Below are positions 22,441-33,910 of a stretch of 64,000 bases of DNA, piece after piece (position 1 is the stretch's first letter; each line of letters opens with the position of its first letter). The translations under genes and the position numbers were made by a program. Under the pieces are notes generated by a model that ran no database searches, had not been told where the DNA came from, and worked only from the letters and a program-made list of their open reading frames with translations. The DNA is from Triglochin maritima (taxonomy: Eukaryota; Streptophyta; Magnoliopsida; Alismatales; Juncaginaceae): positions 21,976,542 through 22,040,541 of the forward strand of contig OY821791.1 of NCBI GenBank assembly GCA_963682175.1, read 5' to 3'.

Positions 22441-23200
22441 TTAAAAATCAAAGGTATTTGAGAGTCGGTGTTCGCAACAGGGTTGATATCGATGATGACA
22501 AAATCTACTGGAAATATAAAATCTCCAACTTTGATACACGTCCTCTATAATCCCCTTTGGGATATAAATTGATCTATCCGCCAAGTGGAGTGGTGAAAGG
22601 TCAACTGTTGATAAACAGAAGATGGGAGGAGGTTGACCACTGATCATAAATCAAGCAATACTTTACTCATGCTGGTGTCCCGTATCATACACTGAATAGT
22701 AGGACAACCAGGGTCCTTGTACTTTGTGTATGTGGGATTGGACAAAAGTGAGCTCATACTCGCATCTAAGAATGCTTACTTAGGAACATTGGTCTTCCAC
22801 TTGGTTGTGCAGAGATCTTTCAACACTTTGGCATACTGAGGTATTTGTTGGATGACATCCAACAAGGGGATGTTAACCTTCACTTGTTTCAAGACATCTA
22901 ATATCTTATCCATTGTGTGACTCTACCTTTTGGTTAACCTAGTAGGATAGGGAGCTTTTAGCAGGTAGGTTTTCTATGGTGCCTGAGAAGGAGGCGTTGA
23001 TGTATTACCCTCACCCTCTTCCTCCCCATCATTCCCACTAAGGGGCTGCACAGATGGTGGTGGTGGTGGTGGCAAGGAAATATGATTGTCAACCTCCTTT
23101 CCATTCCTTAAGGTTACAATGCCATTGATATGGTGAACATGTTCCTCCACATAGTTCACTTGCTGCCCCTGAGGTACCAAACTCTCATTTTTCATGTCAT
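22441..23200 (-). pseudogene. Gypsy gag-protease linker and aspartic protease (copy B)
   Basis: From right to left: INGIVTLRNGKEVDNHISLP (the LRSGK-type linker of plant Gypsy), an eight-proline run, an acidic stretch, then in other frames LDVLKQVKVNIPLLDVIQQI and YAKVLKDLCTTKWKTN. Next come YTKYKDPGCPTIQCMI and LLDL followed by a stop and SVVNLLPSSVYQQL. The active site of this protease class reads DLG. Here the Gly codon is a stop. RIDQFISQRG and VGDFIFPVDFVIIDINPVAN follow. This retroviral-type aspartic protease would mature the gag polyprotein. It is inactivated. Confidence 0.65.
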
Positions 23201-23359
23201 GTTGCTAGTACATGCGGGGGTTAGCCTCGGGCTGGCTTGGTAGAGTCCCTCTCTCTCATGTCCAGACTGAGCCAATTGGCCCATCTGAAGCTCAAGAGAT
23301 TTGATGGTCTGCTGATTTGAAGTGAGAATTTGACTTATGGAAGACATAAAGTTTTTCAT

Positions 23360-24760
23360 TTAGTTCTCAATTCCATGGGTCAGGTTCTCAAGCGAATTAA
23401 ACTGGGTTTTGATGTTGTTGGAATTTGGGAAACCTGGTGGGTTGGTGATTTGAGCTTGGGGTTGCTGATAAGACTGTGAATGCAAGGGAGGTTGGTGTGG
23501 TCGGTTAGGTGGCTGAGAGAATTTTGAAGGACCACCCGGGGCATTGTTTTGGTTCCATGAAAAGTTAGGGTGGTTCCTCCATCCAGGGTTATATGATGAT
23601 GAATATGGGTCATTCATGTATCTATCATAGATGGCATTGACCTATTCCATCTCAGGAGGAATGGATGCACATTGGCCTCCTACATGACCTATCCTACCAC
23701 ATAAATAACAGGGAACTGGACAAGATGCAGACACATGTGACACATCTTGCTGGATTTGGAGCTCAATCAAATCCATACGGCGCATTATGGCCGCAATGTG
23801 TGCCTCGGTGGCCGTAGTGGTATCGACAGAAAATGCGGCCCCCGATTGAGTCAAGTTTGCATTTGCAATCCTCTCTCCTATGCTAGATGACGGTGGTGGT
23901 TCCCTCACACTTTCCCACTGCTTGGTCTTCTTAGTGAGGTTTTCTAGGAAAGCCCATGCCTCCCTTTCATACTTTCTTAAGAACTCTCCTTGACACATGG
24001 ACTCAAGGAGCGTTCAGGATGGGATGTGAAGACCCTCGTAGACAATCTGACAAAGGTGCCACAACTCGATGCCATGGTGAGGGCATGAGTATAGTATCTC
24101 CTTGAACCTCTCTAAGTATGCATGGAATGATTCAGTCTCATGTTGATAGAACGAATTGATTTCGTTCCTCAGTTTTTGAGTCTGATGATTTGGGAAGTAC
24201 TTCTTGAGGAATGCAGATTGAAATTCATCCCAAGTCCTAAAGGCATTCGCCTGGTTTCTGTACAACCACTTCTTGGCATCATCCTATAGTACAAAGGGGA
24301 CAAGCCTAATATGGATGGAGTCTATGCTAAGTTGTTGCAGCTTGAACATAGCGCAGACCTCCTTAAATTCCCTGAGAAAGATATAGGGGTCACCCTTCCC
24401 AGTGAAGTGAGTGAGCATGGAGATAAATTGAGGCTAACCTCAAAGTGGTTCCCATTTGCCTCAGGCAATACGATGCAAGAAGGTAGGGCGGTACGACTCA
24501 TGTAGCATCAGAGCCTGGGGAACCAATTGATGAGGTTGTGGACCCCCACATTCTAGATCTGAAGGTGGTGGAGGTCCAAAACCTGAGTCTTCCTCATGTG
24601 GTTGACGATTGGTAATGGTCCCAGGACTACGTAGGACATGGGACAAGGATGCGTTCGAAAGGTCAACCATCGAGGATAGGTCGATGTCAGATCTCGTCAA
24701 ATGACCCTTAGCATCTCGTGACCACACTAGGTATGCACAAAGATTGCACACCCACACGGG
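23360..24760 (-). pseudogene. Gypsy gag (copy B), retrotransposon gag domain and CCHC knuckle
   Basis: The minus frame 24014-24265 holds the PF03732-type capsid core: FRTWDEFQSAFLKKYFPNHQ, LRNEINSFYQHETESFHAYL and ERFKEILYSCPHHGIELWHL. The frame 23642-23998 adds FLRKYEREAWAFLENLTKKT, KQWESV and an intact knuckle CYLCGRIGHVGGQC. Frame 23360-23617 gives the Asn/Pro/Gln-rich tail with DPYSSSYNPGWRNHPNFSWN. The N-terminus at 24461-24757 has DIDLSSMVDLSN. A stop precedes the capsid core (VL, stop, DDAKKWLYRNQ at about 24285). It is the best-preserved Gypsy gag in the window but needs several frames. Confidence 0.75.
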
Positions 24761-25022
24761 TCAGACAAAAAAGAAAGAATAACTCTTTTTTTACCAAAGC
24801 GGAATGTGCGTAGAGGAGAAGATGGGAGGACAAAGATGAGAGGGAATAACTCAGGAGAGAAAGGAAGAGGTCTTTATGCTACGGTGGGTAGGTACTGGTA
24901 GAAGCACACAAGTAAGCAAGACTCAAACAACTAAGGTTGCTATAGGTCATTACAGCTAGACGACACCTAACTGCAATGTCACGCAGCCTCAACACGCCTC
25001 CCCTCCCTACGGCAAAGACCAC
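24761..25022 (-). mobile_element. Gypsy copy B leader, truncated
   Basis: This matches 1780-2000 in copy A1 ('agctagacgacacctaact', 'cctccctacggcaaagacc'). Homology ends at 25022, so the primer site and 5' LTR are missing. Confidence 0.6.
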
Positions 25023-25528
25023 AACCTGATGCACCACCAGCTGCCTTGGTGTTGGTCTGCTCTCCACCCAATATTCTCCATTAACACAATAATCTCCATT
25101 AATACATACCAAAAACCATGGGGGACAACTAGGGCAATGGGGAGTCTTCATGCAAGGAAACTATTCAATGCACAATATTCTCCATTAACACATACCAAAA
25201 ACTATGCAATTCAAATGTGTGCATGCTAACTACGTGCTACATCACCTGCTGAGTCAGCCCCACTCCTACGAAAAAAATCCCACAAGTTAAAAGGATTTAG
25301 CTCACACTCCAACCAACAAGAATGAGCCAAATTGTGCACCCGCCCGGAGAGTCACACCCGCCGAACAAGTCGTATTCGCTCGCCAAAAAAGGAAACTTTC
25401 CCCCTGAAAGGAAACTTTCTCAAAACAAACTATAAACATACAAAACATCAACATGCAATCAGATAATACATAAACTAGCATGAAGATGAAGAAGGACTTC
25501 ATTAATAAAGCAAGAGAGCGGATCTTAC
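25023..25528. other. Unassigned junction sequence between Gypsy B and Copia-1b
   Basis: About 500 bases without recognisable coding sequence. A phrase 'aatattctccattaacaca' followed by 'cataccaaaaac' occurs twice (about 25070-25120 and 25174-25205). Origin unknown. Confidence 0.4.
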
Positions 25529-26505
25529 TGGTTCTCTACTTCATTCTTGAATTCTTTGAACTTGTCAAAGGATTCACTTTTGTTCCTCAACAGATAAATG
25601 TAACTGTAACAACTATAATCATCCGTGAACGGTATGAAGTACCTATAACCATCTCTTGCACTTGTACTCATTGGACCACATACATTGGAATGTAACAAAT
25701 CCAGCAAGTTATTTGCACTTAGACCTTTCTTCTTGAAAGGTCACTTGGTCATTTTACCCATGAGGCAAGGTTCACATGTCTCCAATGATTTAAAATCAAT
25801 TGGACCAAGAAGATTAGCTTCCTGCAATTTCTAGATGCATTTTTCATTGATGTGACCAAGGTGATAGTATCATAAGATTGTATCATCTATGTGACTTGTC
25901 TTAAGTCTTTTGTTATTTATGTTTAAGACATGTCTATTATTCAATTCAAGCAAATAGAGTCCATTTCTTAAAGCATTTGCATAGAAAATTCTATTCTTCG
26001 ATAAAGACATGCAAGAATTTTAAATATTTATTATAAAGTCATCCATATCTAAACATGATACAAATACGATATTCTTGCTAATCGAAGGTACATAATATAC
26101 ATTCTTTAAACTTAAAATTGAACCACTAGAGAAATGAAGATCCACGAAGCCTAGTGCAATCGTAGGGGCGCTTGCACCATTTCTGACCTTCAAAATCATA
26201 TCTCCAATTGTGAGGTACTTCCTATCCTTTAGTAGCTGCACATTGGAAATTATGTGAGCACAAGATCCGGCATCTAATACCCAATCATGGCTAGAGGTGA
26301 GTAAATTTATTTCAATAACAAATATACCTTTGGCCTTATTGGGGCGCTTATGCTCAATCACTCCATTGTCAAGGTCATCCTTGTACTTGGGGCAATTTGG
26401 GCGGATGTGTCCTTTTCCACCGTAGTGGAAGCACTCCGTATTGGGGGTTGGAGATTTCTAAGGTTTCTCAATCATGGATCGCACAATAGGTTGACTGTTC
26501 GACAT
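25529..26505 (-). pseudogene. Copia-1b gag (deleted)-protease-integrase fragment
   Basis: It starts at the ATG complementary to 26503-26505 (MSNSQPIVRSMIEK) and passes at once, with a stop, to KSPTPNTECF. The roughly 200 residues of gag between these points in the full Copia-1 are deleted. The knuckle reads CFHYGGKGHIRPNC, with the second Cys changed to Tyr. Protease has DWVLDAGSCAHIISN, with DAG instead of DTG. The integrase N-terminus has LGHINEKCI, LETCEPCLMGKMTK and LLDLLHSNVCGP, then FTDDYSCYSYIYLLRNKSES. It is truncated at 25529 inside the integrase core. Several stops are present. Confidence 0.8.
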
Positions 26506-27193
26506 GCTACAAAATAATTTATAAGGTTTTATGTAATTTTATGTTTATAAAATTTGTACCGTAAAAAAAAGTCCATAGTTACATTCATACAAGATCCTAT
26601 CATTCATAACATAAGCTAGTTAAGGGCTATAAAATATGTCATAAACTCAAGGTAGGAAAACTTTTCTAATCATAACCATTGATATTTTGCAATCTTTTAC
26701 ATTTTTCAAACTTTTATGATTCTTTTCGTTTTAATTAAGAGGAAATTTGATCCATCCTCCTTAGAAAAACTTTCTTTCACAAAACCGAGCGAAGGCTCCT
26801 AGTTTTTCAAAGCGTCCATATTCCTGAGTGCAGGTTCGGTGATTCATGTCAAGTTAGACGAGAAAGATACCAAAATCTAAGAATTTACGATCTATTCATT
26901 TGATATTTCGTTTTTAGGGGAGGGATTTTGTTAAGAAAACTTATTTCATTTGATACGAGATATGATTATTTATTATATCCATAAACAAATACACTTTCTG
27001 TCCATTAAAGGTGAAACTCACTTTACGTATTTATCAATGTCATAACAATGTATATCCCAATATCTCTCACTATTTCAAAAGATTGATAAAATTATCTCCC
27101 ACTAAGGGCGAGTAGAACATCCTCGATCGATGACTTCTAGAGGATGGAATAAGAAAGAAAGGTCTTCTTAATTTTTAGTTTGGATAGGTAAAC
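26506..27193 (-). mobile_element. Copia-1b 5' untranslated leader, left part
   Basis: It aligns with 44423-45010 of the full Copia-1 ('gctagttaagggctat', 'aaccgagcgaaggctc', 'ctcgatcgatgacttctag'). It ends in TAAAC at 27189-27193, where another element is inserted, and resumes at 31453. Confidence 0.65.
27189..27193. repeat. Target site duplication TAAAC (left)
   Basis: TAAAC directly before TGTTAGAACC; its partner is at 31453-31457. Confidence 0.65.
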
Positions 27194-27739
27194 TGTTAGA
27201 ACCATGCCCACCTTTATTTTTTTTGTTGAACAATTGATTTTTCTATTATTATTCTTGTTCTTCTTCCTTTCTCTCTCTCAAACCATTGCTTTTTCTTTAA
27301 CTCATCAAAGTTTATTCCCGTTACTCGATTTAGGTGTGTGTTAGAGTGGTGTGGCTAGCTGATATTTAGCTAGAAGATCTTCATGAATCCTAGGATGTCA
27401 GCAACTAGTGAATAGTTGGTAGCAGACCCTATGGTTGAGAGGATGGGCGACCCAAGAGAACTGGGAAGTCTTCTAATGGGTCAATCTTTCTTTGACTCCA
27501 CCTTCACGTCTTCTTTACCCTCACTTGTCCTTCCACCTTCATCTCACTTTTGAAGGCCATTCTTTCATCACTTCTTTCTTCTTCTTGCGGGTCCGTGTGT
27601 GCAAGACTTGGTGGCAATCGACAAGGTTGGTTGAGGGTAAGCCTTGGTGGGTATCTTGACAGCAACTCGTGTAGACCTTGCATGTCTGCTGGGGTTTCAA
27701 TTGGTGCTTTCTAGTTTTAGTAAATCTCCGTACTTCGAC

Positions 27740-29275
27740 ACCACTACTTCTCGAATCAGTTAAAAATACAAGTGCACGGTCGCGTTGAAGTAGTGGCTAG
27801 TATGGGTCGGTCCACATGGAGCTCGTGTGGTCGGATTCACTATACTCGAGTGGGGGAGAAGAAGAGAGAGATATGATAGAAATTAAACTAAATGCGTGCG
27901 AAATTGGAAAAACGATCAATGAAAACTAAACCCCTCAGGGAGGGGGGGGGGGGGTAGAGAAAGAATGCGAATACGAAAATGTATGTTGTGTGGGTGTTCA
28001 AATGTACCATCAAAACATGTGACACATGAAATCCATAAAACTCAAATTCAACTTTGCCTCCACATGAAATAAGATAAAACATGATCATTAAAACATACAA
28101 GACAATAATTGAAATAAGAAAAAATGTTCACATTCATAATGCATAATTAAAACATACAAGACATTAATTTGGATAAAGCAAACATGAGCACATGCATGCA
28201 CATGACTTGTTTCCTTCTTCCACTCCATCCTTATCCTAACCTCATCATTCCCCATAAAATAGGCCCACTAATCTAAGCATGTGCCAAGCTTCAATCAAGA
28301 GCATTAGCACATCAAAGATAAGAGTGAAATCCCATTAGATGGTTATGGAAATCATGTAAGGCTCAATGGATTAAGATTAACACACACACATGCTACTACA
28401 TCACATAATAAAACCACCTTCTTCTCCCCCCCCCCAATGGGAATGGACTACCCACTACTCCTCTCTACACTAAAGAATGCATAAAAATATCATGAACCCA
28501 TAATGGAAAATGAAGGAAAACAAGATTAAGCAAACAACAACATAAAAGAAAATGCATCAAAGGAAAACCATGTAATCAAAGAACAACACTAACACTTGAT
28601 TGAAAAGAAAAGATTACAACAAAGTTTCTCCTTCTTCTCCTCTTACACTAATCAACAACCAAATAAACCTAAACTAATGGAGGAGCAAGAAGAAGAGGGA
28701 AAGGAGGGATTACAATGGTATATATAGACTAATACATGGTTAGGATTAATCTGGGAATAATCGGATGGCTCTAAATTACATTTTATGGTCTGAGAATGCT
28801 TTAACCCGAATAGCCGACCCACGACCAAAATTGGAGGTCTTTTGGACCCTTTTGATCTGCCAGTGGTGGATCAAATTGGTCTGATCGAGCTGCGATTTTG
28901 GCTTCTACTTTATTTCTTCATTTGGCACGTGGGGTGAAGTCCTGATCCACTGGTTTGAATCACTTTGATTTTAATTGGAGAAATACTGATTTGATTCAAG
29001 TCATGTGGCACAACATTTTGTCCTTTACCATCATGTCCATCTGGGTTTTCACTTGGGTCATTCCTGATTTGCGATCCCATCCTTGTGCATTACAAATAGG
29101 TCCTGAACCTTCCAAATCAGTCCATACTTGTTACATTTAGGTCATTTTTTCTCCCTTCCTCTTCTTTATTACCAAACTCCTGAAACACTACAAACAACAA
29201 CTTGAGTAGTACAATATTGGGGTAAAATAAAAGATATATAGCATGAATATGATGCATGATATGCTACTAATCAAC
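27740..29275 (-). repeat. Tat/Athila-like Gypsy LTR, nested, with purine tract
   Basis: It has the same architecture as LTR A: 'aatacaagtgcacggtcgcg' at the left end, a TATA region (minus TATATATACC near 28720), 'tcctgaaacactacaaac' near 29180, and an end 'gctactaatcaac' at 29275. The minus strand just outside (29276-29293) is an 18-base pure purine run, a good polypurine tract. Sequence identity to LTR A is low, so it is a separate subfamily. It contains a 14-16-base G run near 27942 and a C run near 28426. Confidence 0.55.
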
Positions 29276-31440
29276 CTCCCTCGCTCCTTCTCTTTCCACT
29301 TGCTGCAGGAGTCGCTCGCAGCGTGTAGAGCATGGTGGAGGTGAGTGGGAGGCTTCCAGTGAACTCATCTGTGAGGTATGCCATGGGTTTTAAAGATGTT
29401 GGGGGTGAAGGTTGGTGGGGTTGCACCACGATTTTTCTAGTAGTGGAATTTTGTTGCACCACTAAATCGGCCGGGGTGGTGGTGCGTGCACCACATGGTC
29501 GGAGGCATGTAGCCCTCTGGCCGGTCACTGAGGTGACCGGCGTCGAGTTGGGCGTGGGTCGGACACGCATGTGGGACCGTGCAAGCTGGTTCTTCGAGCA
29601 CTTGTGCATGTGGGTGGCTCGGTCTCGCCGATGTTTGGTTGAGGCTGGTCGATGCTACTTGTCGGGGCTGGACTCGGGAGAGGTTCTGGAGCGAGTCACT
29701 TGCGATGGGGCAGCCTCTCGGCTGCATTGACGTTGTGTGGTTGCTTGGGTTCATGTTAGAAATATGTAATGGTTGTCCTGTGCACTTGTCTTGCTTGTGT
29801 TAGCATTAATCTTTTGTTGCATTGATCTTTTTGTTAGTATTGCATGAGTAAGTGAATGAATGAATGAATATATGTATATATATACATGATTATTTTAATG
29901 CCTTGAACTGTGAAACCAATTTAGAAAAGCTATTCAATTCGTTATTCATGTATTGTGATGAAACATGTCAATTCCAGCTGCCATGGAAATTATTGTTAAT
30001 TCAACCTTGTCATATTCATGCATGGTTACTAACACGTTTTGTCTATGCTGCAACTTGTTCATAACCAGGATTCATTTCAATCAAATTGTTATGAGTTGTG
30101 ATATGTCCTGGCCATACTCGATGGCGCGTTGCCTTCACTGTTGCTGCACTTCATTATTTACCTTACCATGTCCACTTGCATATGTCCTGGTCATACTCGA
30201 TGCCAAGTACCAGGGCTGTACCATGTTGAATATTACCTGGTCAGGTGGAGTCTAAGGAGGTAGTATCATGTATAAGTATGAATATAAAGTCATAAGATAC
30301 TTGTCGTCAAATTTAATGTTTACTTGAACATATATGTCACATGTACGTTTAGTCATACTGGTATATTCTCATGAAGATCATAACATATGGTATGACATAG
30401 TAAATTTGTTGCAACCTTTCTCTTATAGGTAGAACTATATACTTGTTCTATTTAGAAGTTTAATTAATTGTATTCATGTCCTTAGTGAACTTGTACTATA
30501 TTCCTTGATACACTACCCATCATGCACCTTTATATGGATATTAGTTGTAGTTTTATTCTTTTCGTATGATTCATATTATCAATGGTGAGTAGACCACGTG
30601 CTAGCATGTTTTCCCTTGGAAACCCTTGTCCTCGCTTCGTGCGTGAGGTGACGGCAGGCGCAATGGTTGCACCTGCCCAGGGACCGCCGAGTGGGAGTGT
30701 GTGGACGTGGCGATACCACGTGCCACGTGTGCAGTCCAGTATGTGGACTTGGATGGTTTTGAGACACGACGAGGTCGGCGTCGGCGTCGACACTTGGTGT
30801 GCGGGAGGTGGCATGGCCACTGGAGGTGGCACACTCGCGTAGTACCTTCGGGTGTTAGAGTGTCAGTTGGAGTTAGCCTGCACTTGTGAGTAGATGAGGC
30901 TCTACGGAGTTTCCACTCGACCAACTCTTGTCCCTTGAGGCTAGCGTAGCTTTGGTAGCACCCGTGGGGGGGACTGCGTTGCTTTGGTAGGATGCACGCG
31001 TTGGACGCGAGATCGTGGTGCGAGTTGGAGTCCTGGTGGAGGACGATCGCCAGATCTGGCGTTGGGGAGTGAGAGTCACAGACTAGGGCAGTTAGAGTAG
31101 CCTGGGTTTTCACTTACGGTTGTGTTGTCGTTCCCGTGGCATATTGGGTTTTCTTTATTGAAAACTCAGGTAGTGTTTTTGAAACCTTGTAGGTTCGAGC
31201 GTTTAGGTACTGGAGAGCTGGTCTGGTGGGAGCTTGAGGATGTAAACATGGGACCAGATTTAGCATTTTATGTTCTTCTTTAGTTGATGATGTATTTTGA
31301 CCTTCCACAATTGTATCAAACTCTGTTGCAGACTCTATAATTTTATGTCGGAGCTCCGACTTTTTTGTGACTTTATTCAGTATTATTCCCATTCGTATCT
31401 ATTGTCGTATTTATATTTCTGGTTGTGGCCCTGTGCAGAT
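29276..31440. other. GC-richer region without recognised genes
   Basis: Parts of this stretch (29290-29760 and 30600-31100) are clearly GC-richer than the surroundings, and long chance frames occur on both strands. None resembles a known protein. It probably belongs to the 27194-31452 insertion, the right part being LTR. Three CACGTG boxes are present at 30595, 30717 and 30724. Confidence 0.4.
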
Positions 31441-31452
31441 GGGGATGTTACA

Positions 31453-31457
31453 TAAAC
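31453..31457. repeat. Target site duplication TAAAC (right)
   Basis: TAAAC directly after ATGTTACA; it pairs with 27189-27193. Confidence 0.65.
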
Positions 31458-32356
31458 AATTTATATGTGATACTAGAATTTAGATAATCATGTAGGCATT
31501 CATTCATACCTATCCTAACCAATCAACCATTCAATCACATACAAGCCAAGCACATAAACATAAAATAAATCCATTCACACATCAGTGTGAGTTTATATAT
31601 TCTCACGTCCTTGACTTCCGCTTCTTCTTCTTGCACCGTGGATGTACAAATTGCACAATATTTATCACAATTTGAATTTTATCGAAATTAAATTGGCTAG
31701 TGTAATTTCTATGTAAAGTCTTCATGCATGCATACAAAATAAAAGGCTTTTAGATATACATCAAGCGCGTGAGACTAATTAATAAAAAATACTTTATTAG
31801 TTGCACAAATGACATACATTCACATATAGTTTAAGATATAAAATATTTTAACCGATGTTTATTTGTATTTCCCAAAGGAAAAAAACTTTAAGGAAAATAA
31901 ACTTTTTTGCCCCCTTCAAGTTTTGTCAATTTCTAGTAAAATAATCATTTTAACCAAACAAAAATTCTACACAATTAGACACAAGTCTAAAACTCGATTC
32001 TAATTTTCATATGACATGTTTTAAAACATTTAAAACTTTCAAAGGAATATATTAGAATAAAAATTGACAAATGAATCCTAAATTTCAGCATTGCTGGAAT
32101 TTCAAGAACAACTCTAATTTTGCGATTTTTGTTTCACCTTAGAGATCCGAATAATTCCAATGTTCTTTGTGATTAATCTATCTTCTAACATTACAAACTA
32201 ACGTAGAAAAATAAGAAACAAAAAAATCTATGATTCCATTTGATGCATCCATTAAAATGCAAAAAGGATCAAAAGAGCAAACCAATGAAATATTTGATTA
32301 TGAGATGGCAAACGAAACCTTATTAAATAGTCTAATCATTGAAAATATGAACCAAA
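31458..32356 (-). mobile_element. Copia-1b 5' leader, right part
   Basis: It resumes homology to 45020-45930 of full Copia-1: 'gtgtgagtttatat', 'cttcttgcaccgtggatgtac', 'acatgacatgttttaaaac'. It ends at the primer site. Confidence 0.6.
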
Positions 32357-32369
32357 AGATCTAATACCA
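32357..32369 (-). other. Primer binding site of Copia-1b
   Basis: The minus strand reads ATGGTATTAGATC next to the LTR end. It is a one-base variant of TGGTATCAGA, the initiator-Met-tRNA site. Confidence 0.65.
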
Positions 32370-32370
32370 T

Positions 32371-33910
32371 TGTTGGATCATCATCTCATAACCTCCATTG
32401 ACAAAGTTGGATAAAATCCAGCCCATGATCAGAAAAAATCTATTATTAATGTAGGCATAATAGTGGGCAAATGGTCGACCGAAGCTACCAATCGGTCGAC
32501 CGACCGGTTACCTACTGACAATTTTGGTCAGACGATAAACCTAGATAGTCGATCATTTCGCTACTAGGAAAACTACCTGTTATTTTTGGTCGAACTGTGT
32601 TTCATTGCGGTCGACTGATCCCTTACGAAGAACGCTCCGAATAATTTTGGTCGAACCCCGAAATACACTGGTCGACCATTCCCTTTCCAGGAATGCTCCT
32701 CATAATTTTGCTCGAAATGTGCGTACAGCCGGTCGTCCGTTTCCGAACTCAAAAGTTTCTGTTAAATTTGGTCGACCGATTCCCAAAAAACGTTCAACCG
32801 TTTTTCACTATTTTTGCCTTTACAAATTTTGGATCAATATCCGACAAAATTTGAGCTATGGGGTTTTAGCAAATTCATCTATTATAATGTTGCGGATCAA
32901 ATTATATTATGTAACATATTATCGTATATAATGTTAAAACATTATACCCGATAATATATACATCTCATATAAATTTATTTGTTATTTGAACCATGTCGTA
33001 ATCACTACATATTGATTTTATTATTTTTCCATATGTATACTATTTCACATCGCATTAAATTTAACACATCACATAAAACATAAAATCACACTTCTTGTTT
33101 CCTAGTTATGTGGTGTGACTTGTAGGAGGATCTAAGTTATATTGGCGATGAGATAAAATACTTTATATCATAAACTATAAGCAGTATCTAGCTACACATT
33201 ATAACTATCCAAATAACAAAGATATTTTGCTCACTGGAACAGAACACGATCCATTTGTGATAAGAAATAATATCACTTGTGTTTATATCTTGCCTCATGA
33301 TATTAGGAATATTGTACAAAGTAAGAATGTGTCATCTTTGTATTATATATTCCTTTTCTTGATCTCTTATGCTAATTACAAATATGTAAATATACACAAG
33401 TTACATTGTGCACATTATAATTTTGCTTTATCAAGGGGGCCAATAACATCATCACTCAAGTCAAGAGGGGCAATGATTATCTTTTGACATATGACTTTTT
33501 CCCGCATAAGTTACATACAACCAATTAATATCTTTATCACTATACGTAATGATAACTTTTTATAATAATAAAATTATACACTTGTCATGTGAAAAAGACA
33601 CAGGTCTCACATCTTAGGATTCAAACACACAATAAAAACATTAATGACACAAACACAATTCCATAATGTTTGATTTATTAGGTCTATTCAATATATAAAA
33701 GAAAACACATTCTATTTTATATACCCATGTTGTTAAGTAATTTTGATTTATGTAAATCATTATCTTTTAGAGCTCTAAGGTTAAGGGCCAAGAGCCTCTT
33801 CCTTAACACTTCCAAAAGACACATACATTAATCAAGGAACAAAATGTTTATACATTCAATTCATAATAAAAGACATATAAAGAGTACTTTTATAACACAC
33901 ATTCGTTTCA
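32371..33910 (-). repeat. Copia-1b 5' LTR
   Basis: On the plus strand it runs from TGTTGGATCATC to CATTCGTTTCA. It shares with the 2,022-bp Copia-1 LTRs the palindrome array, the 'ttgtgcacattataattttgctttatcaagggg' block near 33410-33440, and the terminal block from 'taaatcattatcttttagagctc'. At 1,540 bp it is shorter and strongly diverged, so it is an older or sister copy. Confidence 0.7.
32473..32785. repeat. GGTCGACC palindrome array, degenerate (Copia-1b LTR)
   Basis: Roughly eight sites, several perfect (for example ATCGGTCGACCGACCGG near 32492) and others decayed to GGTCGAAC, GGTCGTCC or GGTCGACT. Confidence 0.65.

Larger units (their letters stand above)
27194..31452 (-). mobile_element. 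4.26-kb insertion in Copia-1b, TSD TAAAC
   Basis: The left edge is TGTTAGAACC and the right edge is GGGGATGTTACA, giving 5'-TGTAACATCCCC...GGTTCTAACA-3' on the minus strand. TAAAC flanks both sides (27189-27193 and 31453-31457), and Copia-1b homology continues beyond. TGTAACATCCC is a common LTR start in plant Tekay/Del-type Gypsy elements. A second TGTTAGAAAT at about 29755 may be another LTR end, giving a possible right LTR of about 1.7 kb (29755-31452). A different Gypsy LTR (27740-29275) is nested inside. I recognise no gag or pol in it, so it may be a non-autonomous or composite remnant. Confidence 0.55.

Noticed and set aside
29332..29754. Overlapping frames of 105-132 codons on both strands in GC-richer DNA
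   Set aside because: Low stop density from base composition; no domain, no start context, and both strands are equally open.
30601..31113. 170-codon minus frame rich in His, Ser, Thr and Arg
   Set aside because: Composition-driven frame in a putative LTR with no recognisable motif.
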